Source: Struthio camelus
Taxonomy: Eukaryota; Chordata; Aves; Struthioniformes; Struthionidae
Reading direction: 5' to 3'
Assembly: GCF_040807025.1 (NCBI RefSeq)
Contig: NC_090953.1
Span: 25,714,997-25,778,996 of the forward strand
Length of the DNA stretch: 64,000 nt
Part shown: piece after piece, positions 49,301-62,039 of the stretch
Layout of the letters: every line of letters begins with the position of its first letter
How positions within the stretch are numbered: the stretch's first letter is position 1
The notes under the pieces: generated by a model
Databases searched by the model: none
Seen by the model: only the letters and a program-made list of their open reading frames with translations
Told to the model about the DNA's origin: nothing
Made by a program: the position numbers and the translations under genes

Positions 49301-52300
49301 CCTTTCCCATCAGATGTTTCCCAGCTAAGAAACACAGTTGCGGACGTGTCCATGTGAATGGGATCTTTGCCTCTTGCAAAGCTGCAGCCATACTGATGGC
49401 ATATGAGCTATCGTGGCTGTCAGCAGAGCTCCAGGCTGCACATGGGACATGGGGTCGCCACATGTGCTAGGCACACTAGTCCTGCAGGCCTTTTTGCTGG
49501 AGGAATTTGCTATAGCAAACTCAGTTTGCTAAGGTAGAGAATTGCCCCAAGGCTCAGGCAAGAAGCATCTATCTATCTATAAAAGACTTTGCTAAAGTCC
49601 TGGGCAGGAAACAAGGGATTGTCCTATTGAATGCCAGATCGTGCATCATCAGTGTCTCTGAAATGCCCTTTATCATCCTGTTGAAGTCTTCTGCCATCCC
49701 TTGGCTGAAGGGACCTAATGACCAAAAGCACTGCATGGGAGGAGACATTGCAAAGATCATGAAGGCTCTGGAGAAGAGCTGAAATCTAGGCATGTGCTCA
49801 TTTTGACTGAGATTTTAATCCTACTGTACTCAAGTCTAAAGCTACATTTTCTCTATGACCAATACATTATGGCATTTGTGCAGTTCTAAAACAACTCACA
49901 GAGAAATGCATAACCAAAAGAAACAGATTTGCATCTGAAAAAAAGAAAATCAGTGATGCAATATTTGCTGTTCCATTTCTCTATGGAGCTAACTGCATTA
50001 AAAAGTTTTTAATGTAATGCTATCCCCTTTGTTCCTCTGCCTCTGAGGTTACTTGGCACTGTGCTAGTTGCACAAAGCCCCCAGGAAATGAGAAAAGCCA
50101 CTTGCAAATATTCATTTCAAAGAAACTGAAAGTGTACTTTTAACTAGTCTTTCAAAAACCCTGACAACCATAATGTCAGACTATCAGAAAAATAAATTCT
50201 CTCTCCCTGAATTGTTTACAGAGTTTTTTTTCCCCCTAAACGGCCAATGTTGCAAGAATACTTGTGTGCAGAAATGAGCAGGTCTTGGGAAAGAGTTGTT
50301 TGGCCCTGCCAAAAAGGGTTGGCAATGCAAACTGTAAGCCAGAGATGCAGTGCTCTGTTGAGTTTGTTCTGTGGAGTGAGTGGTGAACAGGTAAACACAG
50401 ACGCTCTGTGGCTCAGCAACCATCTATGGGAGGCTGCCAATGTGTTAGTGATGATTAGCTTTTTAAGAGCTGTGTCCACCAATATGTATGTCAGAAATAT
50501 GTAAAGGTCTCTAGTTATTTTGCTGGAGCATGCAGATGTGATGGAGATAAGCAAACGAGATGGACTCAGCCGCGGTAGTGCATAGTCTTGCAAGAAGGTG
50601 GGCCTAGTATTCAATTATGGAATAGCTTCACTAAGGAGTCCAGCAACTTCCAGCTCAATCACTGTTTTAAAAGACAAGAAAATACAGGAGTGAGTCAGTT
50701 CTGAAATCTCCTAATGTGTCTCCTAATGTGAAATCTCCAACTGGCATGCTGGAAAGAAGAAGGGAATGAACTGGCCAAACTCAGCAACTAAAGCTCCCAT
50801 TAGTTTTCAACAGTCTGCGAGTTAAAGCCCATCTTCCCGGGCTCTTTCCATCCTAGCCTGGGATGTGAAAGATGGCAATCCGCCAAGGGTTAAAAGAGTA
50901 GTCTCCATCCTGTGTCACCAATCCACCAAACAAGTCTGATATAGTCTTTACACAGTTTCTTGAGGCATCATCCCATTTCTTTCTAGGCTGTGAGTTTCTG
51001 CTTCTTGCCAGGGTGTGATGTGACCATAAGTCAGCCAAATCTTTGAGGTGGATCTCAGACTTTTCCCAACACCCCACAAAGACTTCTAGCATAGCAAATC
51101 CTGGAATAAACTAGAATAGATCAGTCTTCAGCTAAAGGGCACTCAGAGTGGCAATGTTGGAATAGAAATAAGAGGTCTATAAAAATTTTCCTCCAGCATT
51201 GTGTCCCTGCAGGAATCCTTGCTTCCAGGCTTGGTTTTAGTCAATTCCATGGCACTGAGTTCAACCATGCCTTGGGCCATCAGTCCTTTCCCATCACCCT
51301 GTTGCCCACTCCCTGGTCCTTACAGCCTTTTTGGAGCGACAGCTTCCCATCTGCTTGTTGTGGTTATTACTTCTGTCTCTTCTACCTGCTCTGCTGTGCT
51401 GCCCCTGGAGGCTTTCTCCCTGAACAGGCTCAGCTGCTCCCTGGGGAAGGAGCCAACCCATCACTGCCTTCCAAAAGGAGCATAATGGGCAAAACTAGAA
51501 CACGCAAACCACACCAGTGCTGAAAGTTGTCTGGGAAAAGCTTCGCTTGTACTGTTAGATGGTCCCCAGAGTAAGCTTTAGAGCAGGATGTATTACTATG
51601 CATCTGAAGCTCAGTTCAGCCATGCAGCTGCAGAGGAGCCACAGCCCATGAGTAATCTTCTGCCACTGGGAGAAAATTTGTGGCTGCTGGGCTGCAGGCG
51701 GGTGCAGAAGAGCTATACCATATTACAGCTACAGCTGTATTCCAGCTAGCAGCCCGACATCTTCTCTGGCCTGTGACTCACTGGGCTCCAGCCCATTCAC
51801 TGCCTTGAGAGACCTCCCACTCTCACATCCTGGTGTGATAGGCTTTCCTCCCCAATTCAACTCATGCCAGTTTTCCACAGCCAGCCTCCTCCTTCAGCTA
51901 TTGCTCTTCCATTGCGTCGCTGAAAAAAAAAAAAAAGACATTTGTGTGCAGACAGTAGGTCAACCACACTATGCCTAGCATGCCCTTCCAGCCCCACCTG
52001 GCTCTTAGTCATTTGGCCCAGAAAGGATGTTCCAGATCGTTCTTGATGCTCACAGCATGAGGGTGAGTATGAAAAATCCTACATACCTTTCATAAAAGTA
52101 ATGCATAGGCTCCGCTGCCTCCTAATGCAAATACCTTAGAAAAATAGTAGGCATTAGGTGGAACAAATGCATAATGAAGCCAATGTGTGAGAGTTTAGCA
52201 GCTTCTGGTCTCCGGAGGCATTCAGAGAAGAATGTGGGAAAACCAGGAACATTAGAACACCTCGTCATGGTAGCTTCCAGATGCTAGAGATACTCCCAGG

Positions 52301-55300
52301 CTGTCTGAAATCACACTGTTGAACAACACTTGGATGGGGAAAATCTAATTGATGATCCCTACAGACTGGTGAAGAGCTACCTGAGACTAGGGTGGCAGAG
52401 TTTTTTTGTCACTCTCAGCCATGTTAGTTAGCATAGAGCAGACACAGAGGTCTGGGGTCTCCCTACCTCTTGCAGAGGGGACAGGCAGCCTGTCCCATGC
52501 TTGTGGGTGACAAGATCAGGAGGAACCAAAAAGGGAAGCCAGAGGAAGTCACAGTGGTGGGGACTGAGAGGCTAAGTGGGTGATTGCAAGCAGACATGTT
52601 TACGGCTTGACTGAGATGTGTTAGCATTGAGGCCAAGGACACAGGGCTCTCTGTCATGCTGTACAAGACCCCAAAGGGCCAAGAGAGCTGAGAGGAGGAA
52701 GAGGAGGGGGGCTTGCAGGACAAGAGGAGGATGCAACGAAGGACATTTGGGGTTAACTGGAAAGGGGAAGAATTTCTCAAAGGGTAATATCTGTAAGGGT
52801 AGGATGATATCCCAGGGAAAAAAATGGGAACGACCATTTAGCAGTAGGCTAGAGAGGGACTGGATAGGAACAGTTTCCTCTGTGGCTGAAGATTTCAAGG
52901 TGGATAGTCCTTCTGTCCTCTCCCCAGGCTGCTCTTCCCCTTTGGCAGGAGTGCTCCTCAAGTCCTTGGAAGTTCTGCCAGTACACAAGAGCCAAGGAAA
53001 TATCTGTTGTTAGCAGATACACAGCCTTTGGAAAGGAGTTTATTTGTCTCCAAATCATGCTGCTGCCATCAGTAAGAGAAGTTTCTCAAAGTTCTTCTGA
53101 TGCTTTGGGAACCAGACATTTGTGCAGACATAAGGTGACACCAGGATTTGTCCATGTTTGTTTGATTTTGGAGTAACCTCTAGCTGCTTTCTGGAGAAAT
53201 GTGTGTCATGAAGTGCACTTTGCTCTTGACATCAGTCTGGCTTGGAGAAGACTATCACTATCATGATCCACCCAGACAGTTACTGTACGTGACATCTCTC
53301 CCTAGGAGGAGAATAGAGAAGGACAAGATTGTTACACCTATATACAGGATCAGAATAAACAAGGAGGAAAGCTCCCCTGGGTGACCTTTCCCTCACGGCT
53401 ACGTGACCAGTGAATGGGGAGCTGCTGTGCTGCCGAAGACACTCTTTAGTGGCAAGCTCTCCAGGCACCTGTGCTGCAGGAGGAAGGAGAAACCTGGAAG
53501 GCTGCAGCTCTCCAGGTTATCACTGGACTTGTAACATGACTTTTCTCTGTCTTTGGGTTTACTCTCCAAGTAGGGCTCCTGCTGTCTTAGACAGAATTTT
53601 CTGCCAGTGGCATCCTTCCCCCACCGAAGTCCAGTCTCCCCTGGACGCCAAGAGGCAGTCAGGAGCCCTCCAGGTCCCAATGCTGAGCAGTATCCATTTC
53701 CCTGCTCCTGGGGACAGCGGTTGGGGTCGGGGGGAGTGGTTCAGAGCATGGACCACTTACATTCATTTCATCTGCTCATGGTGCAGAGCTTGTTTCCTTT
53801 CTGAGCACCTTCCCCCTGGGGATTTGCCCAGATAGTCTAACATGCTTTTGTTAAAGTCTCAACCTCTAGAGTATCTCTTTCACCCATATGGGCTGTTAAT
53901 GCTATCCAAGCACCAAGATGGGGATATTCCACTAGGTCCAATACCTGCCCTCCTGCACATAGCAGTCTGTGAAACTGAGTTCACATTGGATTAGAAATGA
54001 GAGCTTCACTGCTGCGAAGAGGAAGCTTTTCAGTTCCCTGCGAGATCCAGCGTTCATTTCTAGCCCTGCGTGGCTGATTTAACGGCAAACAGGTCACCTT
54101 GGTTAACAAGAAAGAAGGTCAACACATTTTTTTTTAAATTCTAAGCAAACCATAAAGAGCAGGGCAAAAAATTAGTACCTAGCTTCATTGCTGTGCTTGA
54201 TGTTTTTGTTTCCCTGTTTCCTCATCTGTCGAGGGGGTGTGGCTTGTGACTCATTCTGCAACACTTAGTTATTTGAGATGTGTTTAAAGACGTGTTGTTT
54301 CTTTCATAGGAAACCTTCGGATTGGTGATGTTGAACTTACTGGTGGATGGCACAGGCACGGAAAAGATATGACTATAAACCAAAGTAAACAACTGCCTCC
54401 AGCCAGGTGCTGCTAATGCTCAACATATTAGGCTTTTCCAGGAAATACACCCATGGGAATGGCCCAGCACAAGGGAAAGACAAAGCACAAAGTTTCATCC
54501 CACCTAGTACCTTATCAGGGGTATTGATTCCTGCTGAGAAGTAGCTGGACTTTCTGTGCAGTCCAATTCCTGTACAGAGAATGTAGTAGCTTCCTCATGC
54601 ATTATGCAAGTTTCACTGCTGCTCCTCACCACCTTCCTGCTGCTCCACAGCATGGACCAGTGTCCTTTCTCTCCCTTTAAGCCTCCTTGCAACTATTCAT
54701 TCTCTGGTTGCCAATTTGTGTTTCTCACCGACTCCCATTTGTTTTGTGCTCTGTTGTCCCATTTTTTTGCTTGGCTCGCATGGAGCCTTCTGCTCTTTCA
54801 GCCTGCCCCACAAGTATGAAACATCTCCCCCCAAACTGGCCTATAGCTCATCATCCATCCTACATGGTTCTGTCTACCAGAGCTCAGATGCCACAATCAT
54901 TTAATGGTGATTTCAGAAAGGGCTATGCCGTGAGCCTGGAAAAAGCTCTGAAAGGCATCCAGGTATCTTCTCTGTCCTTCCTTCATCATAAGTGTAAAGT
55001 AATGGTCTTTTCTTATGGAAAGAGATGGTGAAATACTAGGAGCCCAAAACACATGGTGCTGGCTGCACTGCTGAAGAGTCTGGCCCCAGGCATTTCTCTG
55101 GGAGCGAATACGGGTACCATTTGACTGCAGCCTAATCCATTCTGGAGTTGATGGTGTGAGAAGAGAATCCGAAGAACCAGAAAAAAGCCAAAGAGATGAG
55201 CAAAGTAATCAAACTCATTTAGGCAGGTAGTTTCAGGGTGGTACCTGAAGAAAGGGATGCAGCAATGGCGGGGAAGTAACATCACTGACTGCTTGATTTC

Positions 55301-55380
55301 CCCTGTGTTCGTGGAAGCTGGACTTGGATGGTATCTTTCCAGAGGGGGGTTGGAAGGGAATCACAGTTGGTTGACTGCAC
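46368..55380. other. Long intergenic segment (9 kb) without recognised gene
   Basis: Mostly AT-richer than the gene regions. Open frames of 60-150 codons on both strands show no family resemblance, catalytic motifs or convincing splice-linked series. Minor items are a G10 run near 46893-46902, an ATCT tetranucleotide run near 49568-49580 and a 19-nt A/T-rich palindrome at 49996-50014. Non-coding transcripts cannot be excluded. Confidence 0.6.
49996..50014. repeat. 19-nt perfect A/T-rich palindrome
   Basis: CATTAAAAA and TTTTTAATG are exact reverse complements around a single G. A/T-rich palindromes of this size occur often by chance, so no role is assigned. Confidence 0.6.
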
Positions 55381-55833
55381 AGTCCAGTGGAGGGTCACTA
55401 AGATGGTTGTGGCTGGAGCACATGGCATATGAGGAGAAGCTGAAGAAGCTGAGCTTGTTTCGCCTGGAGAAGAGAAGGCTTCTGGGGGGATGTAATTGCT
55501 ACTTTCCTTACTAGAGGGTGGATATAGAGAAGATGGAATCAGACTTTTCTCAGAGGTGCCCACTGAAAGGACAAAAGGCACAAGCTGCAGGAGGAACATT
55601 CCAGTTGGACATAATGAAAAAATTGTGCTCTGTAAGCATGGTGCAGCTGTGGGACAGGCCCAAAGAGTTGGAAAGTGATTGCCACCTATGAGTGCGTCAC
55701 AATCAGGCTGGAAAAGGCCCTGCACAACCCAATGTGGCTTTGAAGTTAACCCTGCTCTGGCCAGGAGCTAGAAGAGAGACCTCCCCCCCCACCCCCCCCG
55801 AGGGTTCTCCAAGGCTAAACCTTTCTGTGATTG
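55381..55833 (+). mobile_element. Old CR1 3' fragment
   Basis: Similarity to the CR1 C-terminal coding region and tail is visible along the segment. It includes GGTCACTAAGATGG, GCTGGAGCACATGG, the GCCTGGAGAAGAGAAGGCT block, GTGCCCACTGAAAGGAC, GAAGTTAACCCTGCTCTGG and a decayed TTCTGTGATT end. The frame is broken many times and the element is diverged from copies A and B. It probably derives from an older subfamily. Confidence 0.8.
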
Positions 55834-57360
55834 CATGATGCTAGGATGAGATGGTTATGTTTCTTTGCTCCTCTTATCTCATGTTAATTCCAAGCATAAA
55901 GTGCCAGTGGGGCCCGAACGGACTGGGTAACTGGGTTTTATTTTGCTGCTTTGGTGCCTTGCAGATTAGCCATAGCTTGAGAGAGGATATGGGCAAAGGA
56001 CAGCGAGCTCTTAGGGGCATTACAAACTTTTCCACTGGTGTCTCTTGCTGACCTGTGCACGGTTAATATCAGATTTGAAGTCTGAAAGGATTTTCAGTAG
56101 GATATTGCATGGCTGTGGCATGGGGCGGATAATGGATTAAATAGATAGGCTACTCTCCTGGACTAAACACTTGCTGTCCAAATGTCGCATTCTGCTGGTT
56201 TTGACCAAGAAGCAAATCTGATTGTCGTCCATCAGCGTGCAACAGGAGCACACACATGGCAACTAGCCTAGGGGAATGGATGTGTTTGGCTCCCATGTAC
56301 AGTAATAAGTTTGGGAAGGCAGTTGCTAGAGGAGATCTGACAGTCTCTTGAGTGAGAAGTGGCCATCAAGTCAGTAAAATTGTACTTCAAGCAGAAGGGG
56401 ATTGGGGCAAGCAGACACAATCTCAGCAACGTTGTTAACAAAGTGATGGTGTCGCATGGGCATGTTAGCATGGGATTTATCTGCCCTTGGGATGACAATG
56501 TCGGAGCAAAGAAGGAAGCAGTATGACTTGTCTACATACATTAGCAAGCAGCTCTCGCTGCTTGTAAAGCTGTTCTATGACAGCAAGTGCCTGGGAAAGC
56601 AGTTTGCCCGTCTAAGCTCTTGGGAGCAGGACCAGAGCCTGGGACTCTCTGCTCCCATGCACCATAGGTTCAAACCCCTCAGGCTAAGCAGTGCCTTGTA
56701 CTTGAGCCAGTGCTTTAAACACTAGACACTTGCATAAAGAGAGAGGGTTTTGCCACCATCTGCTGGCTTGGCAAATCTGGCTGAAGAGGGGTGTTTCTGG
56801 GCATGGGAACTGTGAGGTACCCATGGGAGTAAAGTAGAGCTTCTCTAGCTTGCTGCCCTGGCCTTGAACCCCTAAACTCCAGCAAATTGTCTTGGGTGAC
56901 TATATGGCTGTTTGCACCCTGCCCTCAGTGCACAGTGCAAGCCTCTTGGATGACTGATATGGCTGTGTATGTGGGCTCAGGATACTCTACTGAAGAACGC
57001 AAAAATGTGAGGTGGACAGATGCCTCGTACCAGCCACACAGCCCATGTCCCAGACCCGCTACTGCCATCAATCAAAAGTCATTTGCAACAGAGGCTGTTC
57101 GTAAGATCTGTATTTGTGAGAATAAAACTTGCTGCACATATGGGCTGTTCTGCCACTGGAGGTCTGGCCCTGCCTCAGGCTGGGGGATGGGATGGCCCTG
57201 GATATGTGACGGGAAGGGTACAGCTACCTTTCCCGGGAGGAGGAAAATCACATCCCTTCACACTTTCTGAAGTTGACAGAAGATTTCTAAGGCATTATCT
57301 CACAAGAATATTTATGAAAATGATTTCCTGTGCAGTACTATTCTGGGCAAAATGATGTTC
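55834..57360. other. Intergenic segment without recognised gene
   Basis: Short open frames only, and no domain or RNA gene recognised. Confidence 0.6.
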
Positions 57361-57560
57361 AATATTGATTGATAGGACATTAGAAGCGTGAGGGCTTGTC
57401 AGTACACAATGTCAGTAAACATGAATGTGTGTAAACAAGGAAGCAAGTAATTGGTGAGTGGTTTTGAGAAAATCATAAATCAGAGCTATGCAAATTACTG
57501 CGTGCTTAGGAGATTTCTGACTTATCAAATCACGGCATCCATGGAAAAGGCAGAGGGAGT
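57361..57560. promoter_or_regulatory. Candidate enhancer: cluster of homeodomain, forkhead and octamer-like motifs
   Basis: Within about 130 bp lie TTGATTGAT (57365-57373), AGTAAACA (57414-57421), TGTAAACAA (57430-57438, forkhead core), TAATTGG (57448-57454, homeodomain-like) and ATGCAAAT (57488-57495, exact POU octamer). The segment is non-coding and AT-richer than its flanks. Motif clustering alone is weak evidence; cross-species conservation was not testable here. Confidence 0.3.
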
Positions 57561-60500
57561 GGTGGCGTGACTGCCACGTACGTGCAGGGCTGGTTAAAGG
57601 TCTTGACCCAAAACAGAAAGATGTTGTAAAAATTTATAAACTAACAGGCAGAAGGACTCCCAGGATCTTCTCTGGTCCTTAGCTGACGGGGAGGCTGGAT
57701 ATGTTAGACCCTTCTATGTTTCTCTGTATATCTTCCCAATGGAGCATTTTGCGAACTGATCAGCGGACAAAGGGCATGGACAAGCCATGTGATAAAACAC
57801 TAGAAATCCAAACACAGCAATGGAATTGCTTCTAAAAGCAATTTAAGCAAGCAAAGGAGGTGTAAATTTTTTTAAAAAGTGATTGTTTATAGATATTTTA
57901 AGCTGAAGCCCTGTTGGTACGTTCAGCAAGAGAGGTTCTTATTTTTGGAACAAATCCTCTTGAGATAAAATAATCTGAGGGCTTGTCTAGGCAGGGAGTT
58001 AACATCTGAAATGAGAACCCAGGGTATTATTTCAGAAAATAATTGCCGCCACTTGGATTTATTCAGGGAGGGTTACTGAACTTTCCAGGCAGACCTTAAC
58101 CTGAATCTAGGCCCACGACTTACCACACACAGCCCTAACACTCATGTATTACTTTGATTCAGAGGTGACACAAGGGTGTCACAGGACAACAACTTTCTGC
58201 TGAGATGCTGAGTATAGCATTTCCTTTATTTGGAAGACAGAAGTTATTACTGTATTTTTAATTGATTTCTTTTTCTAATTGTTGACAAAGGTGCTGGTAG
58301 ATCTGGACAGGTGTCTTGGCATTTTTAAATTTGGAAGAGAAATATTGCTCTAGTTTGTCAGAAATAGTATTGTTATGCTGGGGGGGGGGGCGTGGGTGAT
58401 AAATGTCAGGGAATCTGTTGAGTGAGACAGTACCTCCCAGGGAAACACAGAACTCCCTTCTGGGGTAAAATAGGGGAGGAAATAGAAACAGCTACCTCCA
58501 GCGTGAGTCCTACTCAAGACAACTGTGCTAGAGGACTTAAGAAGATGGGGAAATCAGGCTCAGGCTACAGCGAATTCAGTCCCTCGGCTATGTTTAGGAG
58601 CAGGTAGTGGCTTGCAGTGAAATCCAAGTTTGCAGCAGCTATTTAGATTGCTCCACCAGGATCTGCCAGCCAACACTACCCTCCAGGCTGTCCTGCCACC
58701 TGGGACTCTGCTGAAGGATCATCGCAGAGATCCTGGAGTCAGAGGCAACATCCTCACCCCCAGCATGGACAGCCAGCACGTCTGTGACCTGAAATACTGC
58801 CCTTTCCTTCCCCTTGCTCCGTCACAGACATCGGGGAGCTCTTGCTTGGGGACTTGGAGATAATTCCCTCTGAGGTCATGCCACTGCTTTCCGCACCTGA
58901 GACAATCCACAGGAGCCATCTTCAAGGTCTTGTTGTGGGACCCACCAACACGTCCTCTCCAGTTCCCTCTACGTCCAAGAGCATACTCGTAGGCCTTCCT
59001 GCTGACCAGGAAGCATTTGGCGCAGGCCTGAACTAACACTCACGCTTAGGACTCCGGTTCTGCGGTAAGGTAGGGCACACCAACATGATGCTATAGACCA
59101 CTCTGCTAGTCAGACACAGGACAAGCTCACGCTGCAGGGCTGAAACTGGGTATGTCAGAGCTGACCCAAGTACAGCAAAGACCTAGAACTCATCACTGTG
59201 TCTTATAGGTTGCACAGGAAAATATATGCAAAGTTTGACTGATACAACTGAACTGACCTCTAGGCATGTCAACAAGGAACCTGCATTCTTACCTAGAGAG
59301 GCAACAGGGATCCCGATCATTGATTAAAAAGGGAAAAAGATTTATTTTCGTTGAGTTAATGCAATGTGAAATATTTTGGTAATAAGATTATGACATGATC
59401 TTTATGGCACTGCTAATGCATGCTTGAGGTAAATGTGAATGATCTCTGTGTGGTCAGCAGGAAGTTGGATACACATAAGCACTAACCAAAGAGAGAAAGA
59501 AAGAAATATGTAGGTAAGTCCTAAGTCCGTTTTGTTTAGAGTTTTCGTTGGGTCACAGTCAAAAGAGCTTGCAAGGCAGTGTTAAAGGCAAAGAAAAATA
59601 GACCAGGGCAAGAGTGTCAAAAGTGCTTTGAAATCAGGATCTCAGAGGACTTGCAGAGGCTGGCAAAGTCCTTGTGATCTTGAAGCAAGAGCAGGCCCAG
59701 TTGGCTTGCTGCAGCTAGCTGCCTGGCAGCAAATAGTGGTGAAGAAAATACAGATGGAAAATGTGAAGTGGATCTGATCCAAAAGGAAAGCAGGAAGGCG
59801 AAGGGGAGTAAACCGAAGCCCCAATGCAGACAGTCATGACAGGGAGGAGCAGAACAGCTGAAGAAACCAGTTCTCCTACCCCAACAAAAAAGCCACTTGT
59901 CTGCCACAAACACTGGCAAGGACCCACCTTCCCATTTTGCTGCAGGGCAGCGAGCAGAGGCTGTCTGGCCATGGGGACATGTCAGCTGAGGGCATCACTG
60001 CACCTTAAGAAGAAAAGACAGCGACATCGATTCCTCCTCGGAGAATACAGAACCAAATCTCTTGAAAAGCTGCTTCCCCACTGCGCTGAGGCAGGACACC
60101 CTGGCACAGGAGCAGACTGAGCCTGGATTCTTCAAAATATCCCTAGCTGCGCAACAGCATTTCAAAAGCAGCAGAAAAGCCGCTTTCACTGCAGGATAAG
60201 ACCGCTGGTGATTTAAATACACATTTTTTGGCTTGCACAACGCACCTGCTGTTGGCCTGGCCCGTAGCTCATGGCCTGCTTGTTCCACACAGAGGAAATC
60301 TCAGTGTGCGCCACAGCGCGTAAAGAGCAAGTGCTGCTTTTGCAACTGAGTTTCCCAATGGCAGTCTGTATCTTGTCCGCAAGAAACAGAGGCAGCTTCA
60401 AACGGAGAGAAATTATTGGGGGCCTACATTCAGCCTAAAAGAAATTTCCCTCAACAAAGGGAGGGATTAGGCAGCATGCAAATTGCCAGCTTCCCAGGCA

Positions 60501-62039
60501 TTCCCAGACATGCTTACCTCTGGGCAATTTTGCTCCGCTTATTCATGGTTTTATCTGAAAACTGGCAATATTGCTGAGCAGACCAGGCAACAGAGTGAGT
60601 CAGGAGAGTGAGACTGAGCGTTGCAGGAGCTGAAGACGACTCTTGTGACTGCTCTCAGCTGAGCCCTCAACACCCTGCAATGCACTTTGGGAGCAAAACT
60701 GATAGCAGAACAGAAAGGACTTTTATTGTATCAAACTCGCCAAGTTCTCAACAGAGAAACAGCTTGAGTTTCTGCCAAGAAATCATGAAAAGGGTTAAAT
60801 CTAGAAGATGTGGGGACCTCGAGGGGTTTGGAAGGAAGCTTGCAGGCCTCAGTAACTGATTCCTCCAGGATTTCTTCAGATCTAGGGATCCAGAGGGCCA
60901 GACCGCATGCTACCGGTAGGGCTGTGAGATTTCAGTGACTTACAAGCTGAGAGCCAGGCAGAACAAAGCAGAAAACTTGCCCAGCAAGTCTAGTTTGGAG
61001 GCTAATTGCAAACACGTCACAAGGAGAGCCATGAACCGGTGCCTCAAGAAAACGAGTGCCTTCAGGAGGAGATGGCTGCTTCCTGTCTTTCCATAATTTG
61101 TGGAAATTTAAATATTCCTGCTTCATCCACTTAAGTAGTGTATGGAGCAGGAATTGTATTGCTGTGCAAATACTGAGCAATGTGTTTCATCATAGCTTCC
61201 CTTGTATACACAGACTCTTTCCCCTGCCCTCAGAGCAACCCCAGAGACAGCGCATAGCCACTAATTTGATGTTGACTACTGCTCAAATAAACATTATGAG
61301 AGTGATAGATACAGCTGACCCTGATGTGGAGGAAAGAAATTGCATCAGTCCTTGTGAGCCTGGAAGGTAGTCTAAACTATGATCGCAAGAAGGAAAGGGA
61401 GTACACAGATATCCCCATTCATGCAAGCAAGAAAATACATCAGGTGGAGATAATAACATTTTTTAGCTGGTTCTGGCAACTTTGTGTGACATGTCCTGTA
61501 GCTTTCTTATTTTTGCAAGAAACTTAATTTTGAAAAGCTTTAAGCTTCAAACTAGGGGAAACCGGAGCAGATAACCTCTTGAGATCTTGGCCAGCTCTGT
61601 TTTTCAAGGGTCTTGAACTGAAAATATCTTCTTACTCCTGAAACCTAGTACTACAGAATTCTTGGGCTTTTTGCAGCTCTCACAATTGAGATCTCCATGT
61701 TCAAATGATGCTACTGTGCCCCCAGCACGTTCCCAGTCAATAAAACTGCTTCCACAACCGTTAAAACTATATGCAGTTCCAGATGAACCACCTTCGTGTG
61801 TTTGATTTGGTTGAGGCAAGGCCACAAGCCCGCGTTTCGTTGAATGTTAGCCAAAGTACATGATACTATGTTTATACTGGCTTTACACTGGCAGCAGGAC
61901 AAAACAGATTACTCCATCTAACATGAAAGTAAAAGGAGCATGGGTAGACGATACTTGAAACAGGACAGGACCTAGCAGTACGAAGCTGAAGTCTGAAAGA
62001 ACGGAACCAGCGAGTCTGTGCTGCATCACAGCGTTTTAT
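57561..62039. other. Intergenic segment upstream of SORD without recognised gene
   Basis: No recognisable coding exon on either strand. It contains a G10 run at about 58381-58390. Some AT-rich stretches (for example 57950-58110 and 59330-59480) have the look of conserved non-coding DNA, but this cannot be judged from one sequence. Confidence 0.6.

Noticed and set aside
55282-55725. 147-codon minus-strand open frame
   Set aside because: It is the antisense of the old CR1 fragment.
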